From: Apoderus coryli
Lineage: Eukaryota; Arthropoda; Insecta; Coleoptera; Attelabidae
Length of the DNA: 64,000 bases
Direction of reading: 5' to 3'
Assembly: GCA_911728435.2 (NCBI GenBank)
Contig: OU452198.1
Span: 5,208,001 to 5,272,000, forward strand
Part shown: piece by piece, positions 1 through 11,365 of the stretch
Position numbering within the stretch: position 1 is the stretch's first letter
Layout: every line of letters begins with the position of its first letter
Notes under the pieces: generated by a model
What the model saw: only the letters and a program-made list of their open reading frames with translations
Databases searched by the model: none
Told to the model about the DNA's origin: nothing
Program-made: the position numbers and the translations under genes

Positions 1-210
1 AGCTATACAATACTTTAATGAGATCACATCCTGAGTATGTTGTGGAAATCTAGCGGAATGAGATTGTCTACTGCATTTAATAAATACATTAACTTAAACC
101 TACGTCCGAAATGCAGTAGAATAAGGAGTCAGATTTATGTATAAATAAATTATTAAGTACTTTCGTGACATAATATGTGGCCTCTATTTCTTTTAATTAT
201 TTCAACATAC

Positions 211-1285
211 CTTGTCACAAAGGCTGCAAACAAACGGCCGCACTTTCGTATGTGTTCTTTCATGATTTCCAATTTCTGATTTCATACCGAACTTTTTATC
301 ACAATATTGACATTTATATGGTAGATCACCTGTATGAGATTTGATGTGCATTTTGAAATTGTACGCGTTTCTGAAATAAATAATTTTCGATTATAATTGT
401 TTATTCATATAAAACTATTTAATTCACGACTCACTTGTAGCTTTTTTGACAATAAGAACATATCATTGTAGGTTTCTCCGAAGGCTTTGAGACATCGGTT
501 TCAGGACTGTGGCATTCTTCAATGTTATCACTGAAATGAAATTGATTTGAATTTTTTCTCAATGCAATGCAAGTACTTAAAATATCTCGTTGATACTCAT
601 CATGAACAATTAAAGTTAACTTACTTGCAAAAATTAGTATCAGAATCACCTGTAATTATATATACTACATCAGTTTCTTTTTTAGTTTCATCGCTATTAC
701 ACTCTTCTTTAGATACTTTATCTTCTATTATAACTACCGAGATTTCATCATGACTTGTGAGATGAGCTTCTATTTCTAAACTTTCACATAATACACCACA
801 AACATTACATTTAATACTTTCATTCCCAAGTTTGAACTCTAGTTTATCTAAATCTTCTTTAGTCTACAAATATGCCTATATTACGCATTATGTATTTCAC
901 AGTTCATTCGGACAGTTATCGTAAACTGCTGTAGATACTTACATGATAATCATTTATTCTATTATGCTCTTTTAAAACTTCAAAACTGTTCTTTATTTGT
1001 TCCTTAAATCCTAATGCTGCAGTTAATCTTCTGTTACAAGATAAACAAATATGTTTTGGATGAATGTTGTATAATTTCAGCTAAAATTTAATACATTTTC
1101 ATACAATCAGAATTAAACTATGTAAATCAATTACCTACCTCAATGTGAAGATCTTGGAGGAATTCACTGATTAATGTATCTTTGTAATTTTTCATGTTTG
1201 GTTTGGATTTAAGGCAACATAGACATGAATTTGTGATTTCTTCAATTCCACTTTCATCTTTAAATACATCACCATTTAATTCCAT
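211..1285 (-). CDS. ZAD-type C2H2 zinc-finger protein gene 1, partial (five exons, continues off the left edge)
   Basis: Likely a nuclear DNA-binding protein. Exons read on the minus strand are 1139-1285, 943-1080, 625-863, 435-530 and 211-370. All borders are GT/AG and together they give 260 in-frame codons. The start ATG is at 1285. Residues about 18-95 form a ZAD (zf-AD) dimerisation domain: the Cys pair CLCC lies in exon 1 and the pair CLSC in exon 2, with the intron between the pairs. An isolated C2H2-like motif (CNVC...HLTSH) lies in exon 3. After an acidic linker, exon 4 ends in a finger start (CSYC) split by an intron. Exon 5 completes that finger and adds one more (CQYCDKKF...H) and the start of another (FVCSLCDK), then ends at a donor at 209-210. 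No later exon is visible in 1-208, so the rest lies outside the window. It is divergent to the gene at 1785. ZAD arrays are greatly expanded in insects; the target DNA is unknown. Confidence 0.85.
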
Positions 1286-1784
1286 TAATTTTAATGTTGA
1301 TAATTAACTGTTTGAATAAATTTGGAAACAAATAACAAACACTCGTTTTATGTTTATGACTATGACACATGCACATAACATGTGTTATGTGACACATGAA
1401 CATGTCACTTGTCACTGTGTCGATTCGAGAATTCGATATTCGATTGGCTAAAGCCGTATGTACTAACATCATTTAATCCATTTGTTCTCATGCAGCTGAA
1501 GGTAGTATCCTAAAGCCCTCGGGATTTTATCCAATAAAGTACTTTTTATTCTTGAAAACTGCGGAGTTCATTGTCTCTGTTTATAAAGACAATGGCTGAG
1601 TTAAACAACCGAGAGAACGGAGGCAACGCTGTGGTACTTTAGTAGGTCGTGCCTCGCTTCACCCGATCGTTTAGCTGCCCCGGTTTCAAGTTTCAAATGC
1701 CCACAGGTCTACAGCAAATTGACATTCACATGACAATTGCCTGGTTGGTGTAGGTGACAATTACAAAACTTAAATATAAACAAA
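1286..1784. promoter_or_regulatory. Shared 5' region of two divergent ZAD genes
   Basis: This 499-bp gap between two divergent start codons must hold the promoters of both zinc-finger genes. Several ACACATG/CATGTCAC copies lie at about 1365-1420. At 1569-1594 there is an inverted pair, CATTGTC...GACAATG, that recurs elsewhere in the window. No clear TATA box or initiator could be assigned, and the regulatory role is inferred from position only. Confidence 0.4.
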
Positions 1785-3200
1785 ATGTCCAACGATGAAG
1801 AAATATGCTGTACATGTTTAATAATATCGAAAAATTTGGATAATATTCTTAATACTGACGAAACCAATCTAAGTTATTTACAAAAATTAAACCTATGCAT
1901 TCCAAATGCAGTATGGCTCAACAGTTACAAACTATGCAATCAATGTTGTACGAGACTAACATCTTCCTACGATTTTATTAATATGTGCATCACTTCACAA
2001 ATTCAACGTGAAATAGTGCTGAAAAATAATTCGAAAAACTATAATACTGAATATTTCGAGTGTGAGTTAAGTGATCAAACGCTTAAATATGATAGTGAGT
2101 TAAAATTACGTTCAAATGATGTGGATAGGGATCACGTAGTAAATAAAATTGAAAATGTTTCGTTAGAGGATACAAATATTGTTAATAAGAATGAAGAGAT
2201 TACTATTACAAATAATGAAATATCATCTAGTATTGAGGACGAATCAGTTAAACCCGAAGACAGCTACATAGATTTTTTAGATGTTCATCGAGATTTTGAC
2301 GAAGATTCTAGTTGTAACGACGAAAGTAAAGACTTTATCGATGCAAAAGTTAAAGATTTTACAAGCTCGGATAAGACAAATACTCGAGTAAGATCTAAAG
2401 GTCCACATAAATGTAAATATTGTACGGAAGTGTTTACGTTTGTTCGGTTATTACAGACACATATTTCGTCTAAACATAAATCAGTTCGACCCTTTGCTTG
2501 TGACCAATGCGATGCTACGTACAAAACTAATGGTGCTCTAATTATACATAAAAGAGTTCATACCGGTGAGAGACCATACATTTGCACAGAATGCGGAAAG
2601 AGTTTTCGTGCGGGGGCTGATCTAATACGTCATGCAAAAATACATAGTGCTAAACGGGGATATCAGTGCCCTTACTGTGAGAAATCATTCAAAACATCTG
2701 GTAACCTTCATATGCATAAATCATGTGTACACAAAAATGTTGACGAATATAAATTTCAATGTAACGAATGCGGGCATAAGTTTCCTTTTAGGGGCCATTT
2801 AGATAATCACCTAAAGAGACATGCGGGAGTCAAGAATTTCGAGTGTCATATATGTAATAATAAATTCATATTAAATTCTGAATTAGACATGCATGTTCGT
2901 CGCGTACATCGCAATGAAGAGTTATCTAAATGCCCTGAATGTGAAAAAGAGTTTAAAACGTTATGTGGTCAAAGAAAACATTTAAAATTAGTACATAATC
3001 TTGGGAATTTTAAATATAAAGCACCTGAAAGAAAGTTTTTGTGTCCCTATTGTCCTAAGCGTTTCCCATATAATAATAAATTACAAAGACATATATTAAC
3101 ACATACTGGGGAAAAACCATTTAAGTGTGATACATGTGGGAAAGGATTTCGGGATAAATTTGATTTGAATGCTCATTTCGCAAATTTTCACAATAGTTAA
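1785..3200 (+). CDS. ZAD-type C2H2 zinc-finger protein gene 2 (single exon, 471 aa)
   Basis: A complete intronless reading frame starts at an ATG with a favourable context (CAAAATG) and is followed by AATAAA-type signals near 3208. Residues about 9-68 are a ZAD domain: CCTC near the start and CNQC about 43 residues later, with the aliphatic core expected of zf-AD. An acidic, Asn/Ser-rich linker follows to about residue 200. Then come nine C2H2 fingers, beginning at HKCKYC and ending at FKCDTC...H. The TGERP and TGEKP linkers that favour tandem DNA contact sit after fingers 2 and 8. It is probably a nuclear transcription factor that dimerises through ZAD. The ZAD intron found in the other three paralogues of this window is absent, which suggests intron loss or a retrocopy, although the frame is intact. 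The closest local relatives are the genes at 3686 and 47690, which share most finger spacings. Confidence 0.93.
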   Translation: MSNDEEICCTCLIISKNLDNILNTDETNLSYLQKLNLCIPNAVWLNSYKLCNQCCTRLTSSYDFINMCITSQIQREIVLKNNSKNYNTEYFECELSDQTLKYDSELKLRSNDVDRDHVVNKIENVSLEDTNIVNKNEEITITNNEISSSIEDESVKPEDSYIDFLDVHRDFDEDSSCNDESKDFIDAKVKDFTSSDKTNTRVRSKGPHKCKYCTEVFTFVRLLQTHISSKHKSVRPFACDQCDATYKTNGALIIHKRVHTGERPYICTECGKSFRAGADLIRHAKIHSAKRGYQCPYCEKSFKTSGNLHMHKSCVHKNVDEYKFQCNECGHKFPFRGHLDNHLKRHAGVKNFECHICNNKFILNSELDMHVRRVHRNEELSKCPECEKEFKTLCGQRKHLKLVHNLGNFKYKAPERKFLCPYCPKRFPYNNKLQRHILTHTGEKPFKCDTCGKGFRDKFDLNAHFANFHNS

Positions 3201-3685
3201 ATTTTTAATAAAAATATTTATAATATCAAAATTTGTTTTATTCATAATATAAATTTTATATATTTTTTTACAGCATAATAAAAGTTCGAAAATTGAGAAC
3301 ATTGGAAGATTACAAATTACCAATATAGATTTACTCTTCTGAATATTATTAATCTGTAACCGAATTAGAGATGTTATTTAGGTTATTCTGATTCCAAATC
3401 TCTACGTTAGCATATCATTTCCTTTTATCTCACTTCAGTTGAACTGTTGTAGGATGTTCTTCAAACACAATTGTATTTTGTATTAGTTTTCTAAAGACAA
3501 TGGTATTAGCTTATGAGTGGAGCAGTGATTTGTAAAACGATTTGCAAAAGTGAAACAGGAAATCATTAGGATTTTTTACTTGACTTGATTAGCAACAGAT
3601 TCTTTGGGAGCAGACCGAAGAAGAAGTAATTTTGACATTTCTAGTAACATTGACCTTTCTGTTTAATAGCCAATTGTAAGCAAAC
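3201..3685. promoter_or_regulatory. 3' end of ZAD gene 2 and 5' flank of ZAD gene 3
   Basis: There is no coding sequence here. AATAAA-like signals follow the stop of the upstream gene at about 3206-3240. The motif AAAGACAATGGTATTA at 3493-3508 lies about 185 bp before the next start codon and matches one arm of the palindrome at 32879-32923. Nothing else is recognised. Confidence 0.4.
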
Positions 3686-6600
3686 ATGTCGGAGTATGAT
3701 GGGATATGTTGTATTTGTATCAAAAAATATTCGTTTTTGGAATGTATAGAAGACATTGATGAAAAGAAAATCAAATATTCAGTTAAACTGAAATTCTGTG
3801 TACCAGAGGAGGTAAGTGTTATATGAATTTAAAGCAAATGAAGTATAAAAAATGTATTTCAGACATGGCACTGCGAGTACCAAATATGCAAAAATTGTAT
3901 AGATTTACTTGATCCAGCTTATGAATTCTTACGGATATGTAACAAACATAATAAAGTACGGAAAGATTTCTATGAGAAACAGAAAGAATATGAATCCAAA
4001 CATCCATTTGCATGCGATGTTTGTGAGAAATCATTTAGATCTGAACAATATTTAAAATCTCATATAACGAAGCGACATAGTTCAACTACAAATGAAGTAT
4101 TAGTTAATGTAAATAAAGTTTATGAGACTGTAGAGAAAAAGGAGTTGGATTTAGCGAGTTACTGTGAGACTGAGTTGTATAAAAATGAAGGAAGACCTAG
4201 CCGTAAATCAACTGTCGAGGTAAAAGTTGATACTCTGGAAGAGAGCGCAGATTTGAATAATTTTTTTAATAAATTATCAGATAATGAAGAAAACGTTGAT
4301 AATGACGATGAAGTTGATGATAAAGATTACGATTTAAATGATGGTAATAATTATTCTTCGTCATCTTCAGATGATAGTTATACACCGTTAAATCAATTAA
4401 AAAAAGTTAGGAAGAAACGCAACGTAGTCAAAGAAGAGACTAATGAAGAATTAGAAGATTCAAAACCACTCAAGCAAAGAAGACAACGTAAAGTAAGACA
4501 ATCAAAGAAAAATGGTGGCGATAATGTAAAGAAAGAAAAGACACGTACAGTACGACGGGGACCTTTTAAATGTGAATATTGTGGGGAAGAATTTAAAAAG
4601 ACCCAGTTTTTAGTGAATCATGTTCGGTCAAGGCATACGTTCGAGAAACCATTTGCTTGTGATCAGTGTGATGCACGTTACAGAAATGCATCAAGTTTGA
4701 CGATACATAAACGGTCACATACGGACGAGAGACCGTATATATGTACCGAATGTGGTAAAGGTAGGCACTTAATATGATTCTTCTGTTAAGAAATTAAAGA
4801 ATTTACTAAATTTTGGCTGTCGAGTGTTTGATAGAAATGTTGGTTTGCTTTCACGAAGAGTTTTACGAGAATCGTATGATAATTGATAAACCTACCAATG
4901 CAAGCATTGTTTTTTCTTGTTTTATTTTTAGTGCGACACACTTTTCCTAACCACTTTTCTTCAAACTCTCAGAAAATATGTCGATTATCCTGCAAAATAC
5001 TCATATGTGGCCGATATGAGTTCCTCAATCCCCTGAGCTAAGTTTGGAAGCAGAAAAAATCGAACAGGGCCCATTTTGAAGAACACGGAACATGCGGCAG
5101 TACCTCGTAGGTCAATTAATTAATTTTACCGTGGCCATTCGGGATGAGTGAGCTAAACCGTTGTCTTGGTGAAAGATCACTTTTTGTGTGTAAAACAGGG
5201 CTGTTTTTTCTTCAATTCCTCGTCGAATCTGGCTTTGATTGGTGCTGGGGCTCTCTGGTATGTAGTGCTGGTCCCACGTTTCGTCCTTGATTGTGTTGAG
5301 CATGAAGAAATCCTTCAAACTGCACTTCAACAGGACCAAACACTCCTCGAGCCGACAGTTTTCTATGTTCGTTCACGTTTTTTTGTACACGTGACAAGCA
5401 ACATGTCCTAGCTAACTCACTGATCTTCAAACTGCAGTCTTTCAACAACATGTCATAGATTTTGCTGGTGACCTTGTTTGAGTGCCCTGGATGATAGATA
5501 GATATATTTATTCACCATCTTATGTTACAAAACATGTACAGTACGTCAAAAAAGAACAAAAACTAATCAATCAAAGTTACAGCAACAAAGAAAGGCTTAC
5601 AAACAAATTAAAATAGCAACAACATAAAACAAACTAAAATCTAGAAAAATCTTACAATATCGTTTCTGAAATAGTCCTCAAAGGTATAAAAAGCTTGAGA
5701 TATCAAAAGTGATTTAATACTTTTGTTAAACTGGACTTCACCAAGGTTCTAGTCCTCAATAGGCGGTGAAATTCAGGCAATATGTCATTTCGATTTCGCG
5801 TACCATAATTATGCATAGCAGAGTGAAGAGTGAAATGCGAGGCATTGGTTCGAATGTAGCCAAGACAGTTTAAGATGTACAAGGAAGGCAAAGTATGTAG
5901 TCCGTGTTCAACAAAATACTTTTTACAGCAGTCACGCCAACCGAGCCCCAACATTGTACGTAAACATCTCCTCTGTAGCTTGAAGATTTTCATTGCATGG
6001 GAACTATGTCCCCAGTTCAAAATACCATAAGACATACGGGAAACAAAATAACCGTGATATACTGTCAACAGACTGGCGATTGAAACACTCTGCGCAAGCC
6101 TTCTGATGAGATATATGACCCTGGACAGCGAGCACCCAAGCTCTCGAACATGACTCTCCCAGGTTAATTTAGGATCAAGATGAACCCCAAGGAACTTCAC
6201 GCGAAAATCGCTCTGAAGTTCGATAGGCGCAGAACGCAACGTAAAGTTCATGCTCTGAGTTTTAGCTCAGTTCATTTGCCAGAAACCAATTGCCTATGTC
6301 AGTCTCAACAGCATTAACCAACTCCCCTAAAGGGTCGTTTGGTCGATATCTAATCAGACTTGTTGTGTCGTCAGCAAAGAGGATTATATTTGAGTCTTCT
6401 TGAAATTTTTATAAATCATTTACGTATATTAAAAACAGTAACGGTCCCAACCCTTCGTCTCTCCGAGTATCGTCCCCCATACAAAACGTGCTGAAAACGA
6501 TCGCTGAGATAAGAGCCAACCAAGGCAACACTGTCTACATCAAAGTTATAGTAAGAGAGTTTCTGAAGAAGTATCTCGTGTGAGACACAGTCAAAAGCCT

Positions 6601-8383
6601 TAGTGAGGTCATAAAAGGAAGCAAAGGTGTCACAGCCCTGCTCCATGCCATCCGAAACATATTCCAAAAGGTTATTAATTGCAAGAGTAGTAGATCTCTT
6701 ATTACGAAAGCCATATTGACTTTGCATAAAGAGATTATTTGCTTCAAAATATTCAGTTATTTGATTTTTAATAATAGACTCAAAGATTTTTGAAAAAATT
6801 GGCAAGATCGATATTGGTCGATAGTTACTGGGATCATCAACCGATCCTTTATTTTTGTAGATTGGAATAACCTTTGCCTCCTTCAAGACCGCCGGAAATA
6901 CAGCGTCACCAATGCAATGGTTTATCAACTTAGTAAGCGGCACCACTAGCAGATTCTTTAAAGTCCCAATAATCCTGACATTAAGCTGATAACAATCCGA
7001 GCTTTTTGTGTTTTTCATACCTGATAGTTTTTCACGTACTTCATTAAAGGTTACCGTTCTCAAACTAAATCCAGTAGCTCTAGTGGGAGACATATATTTC
7101 TCAAAAGTGACCGATGTGGCTGTTTTATGATATCATCAGCCGCAGTTGTAAAGTAGTCATTTAAAATATGCGCAGTCAAGTTCTCAGCTGTCTCGAGATT
7201 TGGAGTTGATTCCCAATCCTTGACCAGTCTCCACACAGCAGCAGGCCTATTAATAGCAGATGCAATATACTCCTCATAAGCCCTTCTTTTGGCCTTAGAA
7301 AGTTCAGCTCGATATTGTTTTTTATAGTGTCTTAAGGCGACTTTAGATACAGACTAAGAATCCGATTTATGAATCAAATGCATGGTGCATAGCAGATCTC
7401 TCATCCTGCGCAAATCATCGTTGATGGGTCCTATTGGACATGTTCAGCACTTTTGAACTTGTTATGCCACCGCTTAATAGTACCAGTTGATCCATACACG
7501 TTGTTGATTGCATCATGGGTCTACCCTTCGACGAACAGAAAGCGAATTAACGACCGATCTTGTTCTTTTTTCATACCACAAAAAAATCCAAAATTTGTCG
7601 ATTTTAAAAACTACCCAGCGGCATTGGTTGATATTCTGAACGTGTCCGTTTGAATTATGTAAATGACAACAAGAATACAGGTGGCTTCATCAAGAAATCA
7701 TACCATCCTCGTATATTTAACATGTTTTTGCTGATAATAGTTTTTGAATTCCAGCATTCCGTTCTTCCCAAGACCTCGGCGTCCATACACGTACTCATGG
7801 CAGCGTCAATGGCTACCCATGTCCGCATTGTGACAAAGGTTTCAAGACGCACAGTAATCTACGGATGCATCGATTACGCATGCACGTAAATCCTCAGGAC
7901 TACAAATACCCGTGTAACTTATGTGAAAAACGGTTTCCATTCAAAACAAATCTAATGAATCACCTTAAACGTCACGGTGGTATCAAAGATCACCCATGTC
8001 ACATTTGCGAAAAGAAATTCGTTCTCAATCACGATCTAATGATTCATATCGCAACTCATCGGGATGAGAAACTGCATAAATGTGATTTATGTGGACGGGA
8101 TTATAAGAACCGAGCTGGCTGGCGAAAACATATGAAAATGGCGCATGATTTGGGTACTTGGAAGCCTCCCACAAAGCGACATCTATGTCCGGTATGTCCG
8201 AAGATCTTCTATTATAACAATAAACTCCAAAGGCATATGATGACTCACACCGGGGAGAAGCCTTTTAAGTGCAGTTATTGTGTTAAGTGTTTTAGGGAAC
8301 AACATAGTTTGAAAGTGCATTTAAAGAACGATCATAATGTTGACATGAGTGAGATTACGCATCCTATCTTGCAGCAATTGTAA
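3686..8383 (+). CDS. ZAD-type C2H2 zinc-finger protein gene 3 (three exons, 550 aa)
   Basis: Exons 3686-3811, 3863-4760 and 7755-8383 join in frame to 550 codons plus stop. Exon 1 begins MSEYDGICCIC and holds the first ZAD cysteine pair. The intron falls after VPEE, and exon 2 gives the second pair (CKNC), the same position as in the ZAD genes at 1-1.3 kb and 47.7 kb. Exon 2 has an early finger (FACDVC...H), a long acidic and then basic linker, and two further fingers. It ends inside a finger (YICTECGK). Exon 3 resumes with AFRSSQDLGVH and completes it, so the product is probably functional. Exon 3 adds about six fingers ending at FKCSYC...H, with a TGEKP linker. Likely a nuclear DNA-binding protein. 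The last intron is about 3 kb and is filled with mariner and LINE remnants. The splice joins are manual but preserve the finger perfectly. Confidence 0.9.
5010..5489 (-). mobile_element. mariner-like transposase remnant, carboxyl part (interrupted by a LINE)
   Basis: Minus-strand reading gives fragments in shifting frames of a mariner-type DDE transposase, including KVIFHQDNGLAHSS, which matches the family motif around the second catalytic aspartate, and a stretch with LKISELARTCCLS. The amino-terminal helix-turn-helix of what looks like the same copy lies at 7440-7600, on the far side of the LINE. Multiple frameshifts and stops make it inactive. It lies wholly within the second intron of the ZAD gene 3. 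Confidence 0.75.
5490..7435 (-). mobile_element. Jockey-like non-LTR retrotransposon, 5' truncated, inserted in a mariner
   Basis: Minus-strand frames encode a reverse transcriptase. From high to low coordinates they show an upstream linker (LRHYKKQYRAELSKAKRRAY), the fingers/palm region with SNYRPISILPIFSKIFE and QYGFRNKRST, the first aspartate box (YDLTKAFDCVSH), the FADD box at about 6368-6379, and a thumb/carboxyl region (5703-6251). Frames are broken at about 6250 and 6415, and the 5' part of ORF2 is missing. The 3' end lies near a GATA-type simple repeat at 5493-5505, which reads as a short repetitive tail on the element strand. It interrupts the mariner whose ends lie on both sides. 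Confidence 0.85.
7436..7600 (-). mobile_element. mariner-like transposase remnant, amino-terminal HTH part
   Basis: Read on the minus strand this gives KKEQDRSLIRFLFVEG, a stop, then THDAINNVYGSTGTIKRWHN. This is the layout of the first helix-turn-helix of mariner-type transposases (…RSLIRFLFLEG…IKRWYNEF…). It is the missing front half of the remnant at 5010-5489, so the LINE between them is a later insertion. Confidence 0.65.
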
Positions 8384-8744
8384 TATATTATTGTGATTTT
8401 ATTTTGATATTAAATTATATTATATTCTTTTATTTAACGTGTACTGAGTTGTGTCCAAGAGAGTAATTTAAAGGTTAACAGAAATTGTCGATATTGGACA
8501 AATAAAATACAATCTAAATTTCAGCCAACGTTTCGTTTACTGTACGCAAAATTCTTCAGGGCCTATACAATACTGTCACATAGGAAAGCAGTCAACTAAT
8601 TACCTTACTTAGTCATTTTTATAGTTTATGAGTCGACTAATTAAGGTGTCCAGTCTCTCCATGTAGGCAAATTGTTCCGATATTTTTTGTTCAAACTTAA
8701 AACTATCTATTTTCTCCTTCTGATTCGTTGATACCAACTTGTCA
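8384..8744. other. Intergenic, no feature recognised
   Basis: AT-rich 3' flank of the ZAD gene 3. No reading frame, RNA gene or repeat could be supported here. Confidence 0.5.
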
Positions 8745-10070
8745 CGTTATTATTATTATTATTAGTCGTAAAACAGTAAACAGTAAAACCGATGAAACTG
8801 TTGCTCAGTTCCTAATTTGAGGTTTTTGAAATATTGATGTCATCTCCTCACTAATCTTCTATAGCGAGTAGTGGACCAACTGATCGCCATGGTCCTCCGT
8901 GAAATTGTCCAGCCTGTTCTTTAAGCTGTCAACCGTTTGCGCCATTATCACCTCTTCAGGTAATGAATTCCATGCATATACAACTCTGTTTGTTATAAAA
9001 TTCTTCCGAGGAAGTCTAGCACATCTCTCCTTGTCAAGTTTCTTACTATTGCCACGCAGATTAGGATTTCTAGCAGGATGAAATACATCGAGATTCACGG
9101 AGTAGTAGCCACTAAGTCTCTTGTATGTTTGCATTAGATCGCCTCGTTGTCGTCGATCATAAAGACATGTCTAATTTAAAAGCCTCAATCGCTCCTCATA
9201 TGGTATATGGCTAAGTACATGAGGTAGCTTAGTGAATCTCCTCTGAACCCTTTCCAATGCCTCTATGTCCTTAATGAAGTAGGGGGACCAAACGCTGTTG
9301 GCATATTCCAATATTGGTCTGACATACAATTTATACAATTGCAATATTAGAGAGTTTGATCTCGATTTGAAAGCTCTCTGTATCAGATACCACAGTATAT
9401 TAGCTTTCTTCACTGTGGCGGAAATATGGGCCTCCCACTTCAAATTCGCTGTTACTATGACACCAAGATCCTTCTGCTGATTTACAGATTTAACGGCATT
9501 TCCATTGATGAAATATGGAGTCCTGGGATTATTAGCTCCGATGTGTAGTACCTGACACTTCTCCAAATTCAAGTTCATCAACCAAACCGCCGACCAGGAC
9601 ACTACCCCATCAATGTCGATCTGGAATTCATTGTCGTCTCGCAGTGGGTTCCAAAACAATTTGGTGTCATCAGCAAATAAGCTCATGTTTGACGTGATGG
9701 TTCTTGTTAAGTCTGATATATATGCCAGAAAAAGCAATGGCCCCAGTACAGACCCTTGCGGGACACCACTCAAGACCGGCAATTTAGCGGATAATGCACC
9801 ATTCGCTCTAACTTGGAAAATTCTTTTTGTAAGAAACATCTCAATCCACCTCAGGAGTGCCCCCCGCACGCCGTAATGCTCCAATTTCAGCAACAAACGA
9901 GCAAATGGCACTCTGTCGAATGCTTTCTCAAAATCCAGGGACAACACATCCGTAGGCTCACCAACATCATTATGGCTGGTCCACACATTGAGACACTCCA
10001 GAAGATTCGACTCTCTTGAATAGCTCCGAGACATATTTCGATGTCATCAGTACTTTGCAAACTGCGGGAC
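8745..10070 (-). mobile_element. CR1/Jockey-like LINE fragment with reverse transcriptase palm and carboxyl end
   Basis: The minus-strand frame 9171-10034 encodes the RT palm: LDFEKAFDRVPF (first aspartate box), SGVPQGSVLGPLLF, SLFADDTK (catalytic FADD), then the conserved tail LEYANSVWSPYFIKDIEALE. After a break at about 9170 the frame 8859-9134 carries the carboxyl end (NPNLRGNSKKL…NRVVYAWNSLPEEV) and a stop. The 3' end carries a short (AAT)n tail at about 8748-8765. The 5' half, including any endonuclease, is absent. It is a dead, 5'-truncated copy. A second copy of the same family, on the plus strand, is at 40070-40775. Confidence 0.88.
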
Positions 10071-10429
10071 ATTTGAAAAGATTCATTTTGTTCACGGAAT
10101 AATAGAACCTTGAAGAAACGACAGCGACATAGAATAATAACTATAGATAAGAAGGGTCAGTGGACGCTAAAAACGTCATCGACTCGTCGCAATCCCAGCC
10201 ACATTCAGGCCCGCTACTATATATATTATATCTATATATACTATAAGATACTATAGGTACTATAAGCGGCGGCGGATTGGTTTTAAGACAGAGGTAACAA
10301 AGGTGCCGACACGAGGTGAAGTAACTGTATATAAACTGTGACAGTGATTCGTTATTTGTTCTCCGGCCCAACGCATCTAGCGGCAGTAAGATTAGTTTGG
10401 CTTTAAAACAAACTTTTAGGCTTCATTTT
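10071..10429. other. Intergenic, TA-rich simple sequence
   Basis: A short TATATA/CTATA-rich stretch lies at about 10218-10262. No gene is supported. Confidence 0.4.
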
Positions 10430-10640
10430 TAGCTCTCTATGAAATATTTGATCATTTGCATATACTCGTGCATCAGTTTAAAGCATCCCATGATCATAAT
10501 GTCAACGGCTACCCTGTTCACCGGACTCAAATTCCATCGAACATGTGTGGAATTGGATGGGCGGGAGACTCTGCAACGTTCTCAACAAACTTTGGCAGCT
10601 ACAGGGTCATTATACACATTTTCTTTTCGGATGCATGTTA
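10430..10640 (+). mobile_element. Tc1-like transposase carboxyl-terminal fragment
   Basis: One plus-strand frame reads RLPCSPDSNSIEHVWNWMGG followed by RLCNVLNKLWQ. This corresponds to the SPDLNPIEHVWD…LG motif around the catalytic glutamate of Tc1 transposases. No upstream catalytic domain was found, so this is a small relic. Confidence 0.6.
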
Positions 10641-11146
10641 ATAAAATTTGTTAATGTATTTAAATGATTTTCACTCTTCCCTTCGCTCATAGAAAGTATG
10701 AATTCAGTCCCACTGTCTAATGAAAGGGACACATTTTCTTTTTGAAACAAATAGAAACAAAACAATGTTAGTGCATACTATTTTTGTTCAAATTATTTTA
10801 TTTATCACAATATTATATTTACAAGCACTTACACAATAAAATTCTCAAATTACACAAGATAATTCAAAAATTGCTCTCGCAAAATCATAATAAAAAACGA
10901 TTTTAAACGACGGTGTAGTTACTAATATATAATTTAGGTGCAGATCAAGGAAAATAATCTTTGAACTACCCTGTACAATATTTAAAATATTTATAATAGT
11001 TAATATAATAAGTCCTAACTATTTATATCTTTTGTTTTGTTTGTTTTGCGACAAAATTCTTTTTTTATACAAAATAATTTAACTAATTATCAATTAATTC
11101 ACTAATTAGTAAAGATATAATAACATGTAATAAACAAAGTTTCAAC
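10641..11146. other. AT-rich intergenic sequence
   Basis: Poly-A/T-rich DNA with no supported gene or clear repeat structure. Confidence 0.4.
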
Positions 11147-11365
11147 CTAAATGTTGTGAAGTTTAAGAAATTCGCCAAAGATATTATTAGATATTTGATC
11201 TTTTCTGATTTTGGGTAAAATAGAAACAATGATTTTTGAAGAAATTCTACAAGACGTTTTACAAGACTTCACCAGTTGCAAATCTCTCTGGTCATTGTCT
11301 TTCCTTTTTAAAGACAATGCTCTGGTTAAATAATCAATTGTTAGCGGTTTGGTAGCAGTCGCCAT
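11147..11365 (-). CDS. Possible small protein or first exon, unrecognised (72 aa)
   Basis: The frame begins MATATKPLTIDYLTRALSLK, is rich in Lys, Ser and Ile, and matches no family I know. A palindrome (11293-11319) lies inside it and encodes part of ALSLKRKDND. It may be chance, a transposon remnant or a small gene; only its clean start and moderate length favour coding. Confidence 0.22.
   Translation of the reverse strand: MATATKPLTIDYLTRALSLKRKDNDQRDLQLVKSCKTSCRISSKIIVSILPKIRKDQISNNIFGEFLKLHNI
11293..11319. repeat. Inverted motif CATTGTCTTT…AAAGACAATG
   Basis: Two perfect 10-bp arms are separated by 7 bp. The same arms occur at 1569-1594, 12494-12512 (imperfect) and 32879-32923, and as a single arm at 3493. 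Confidence 0.6.
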
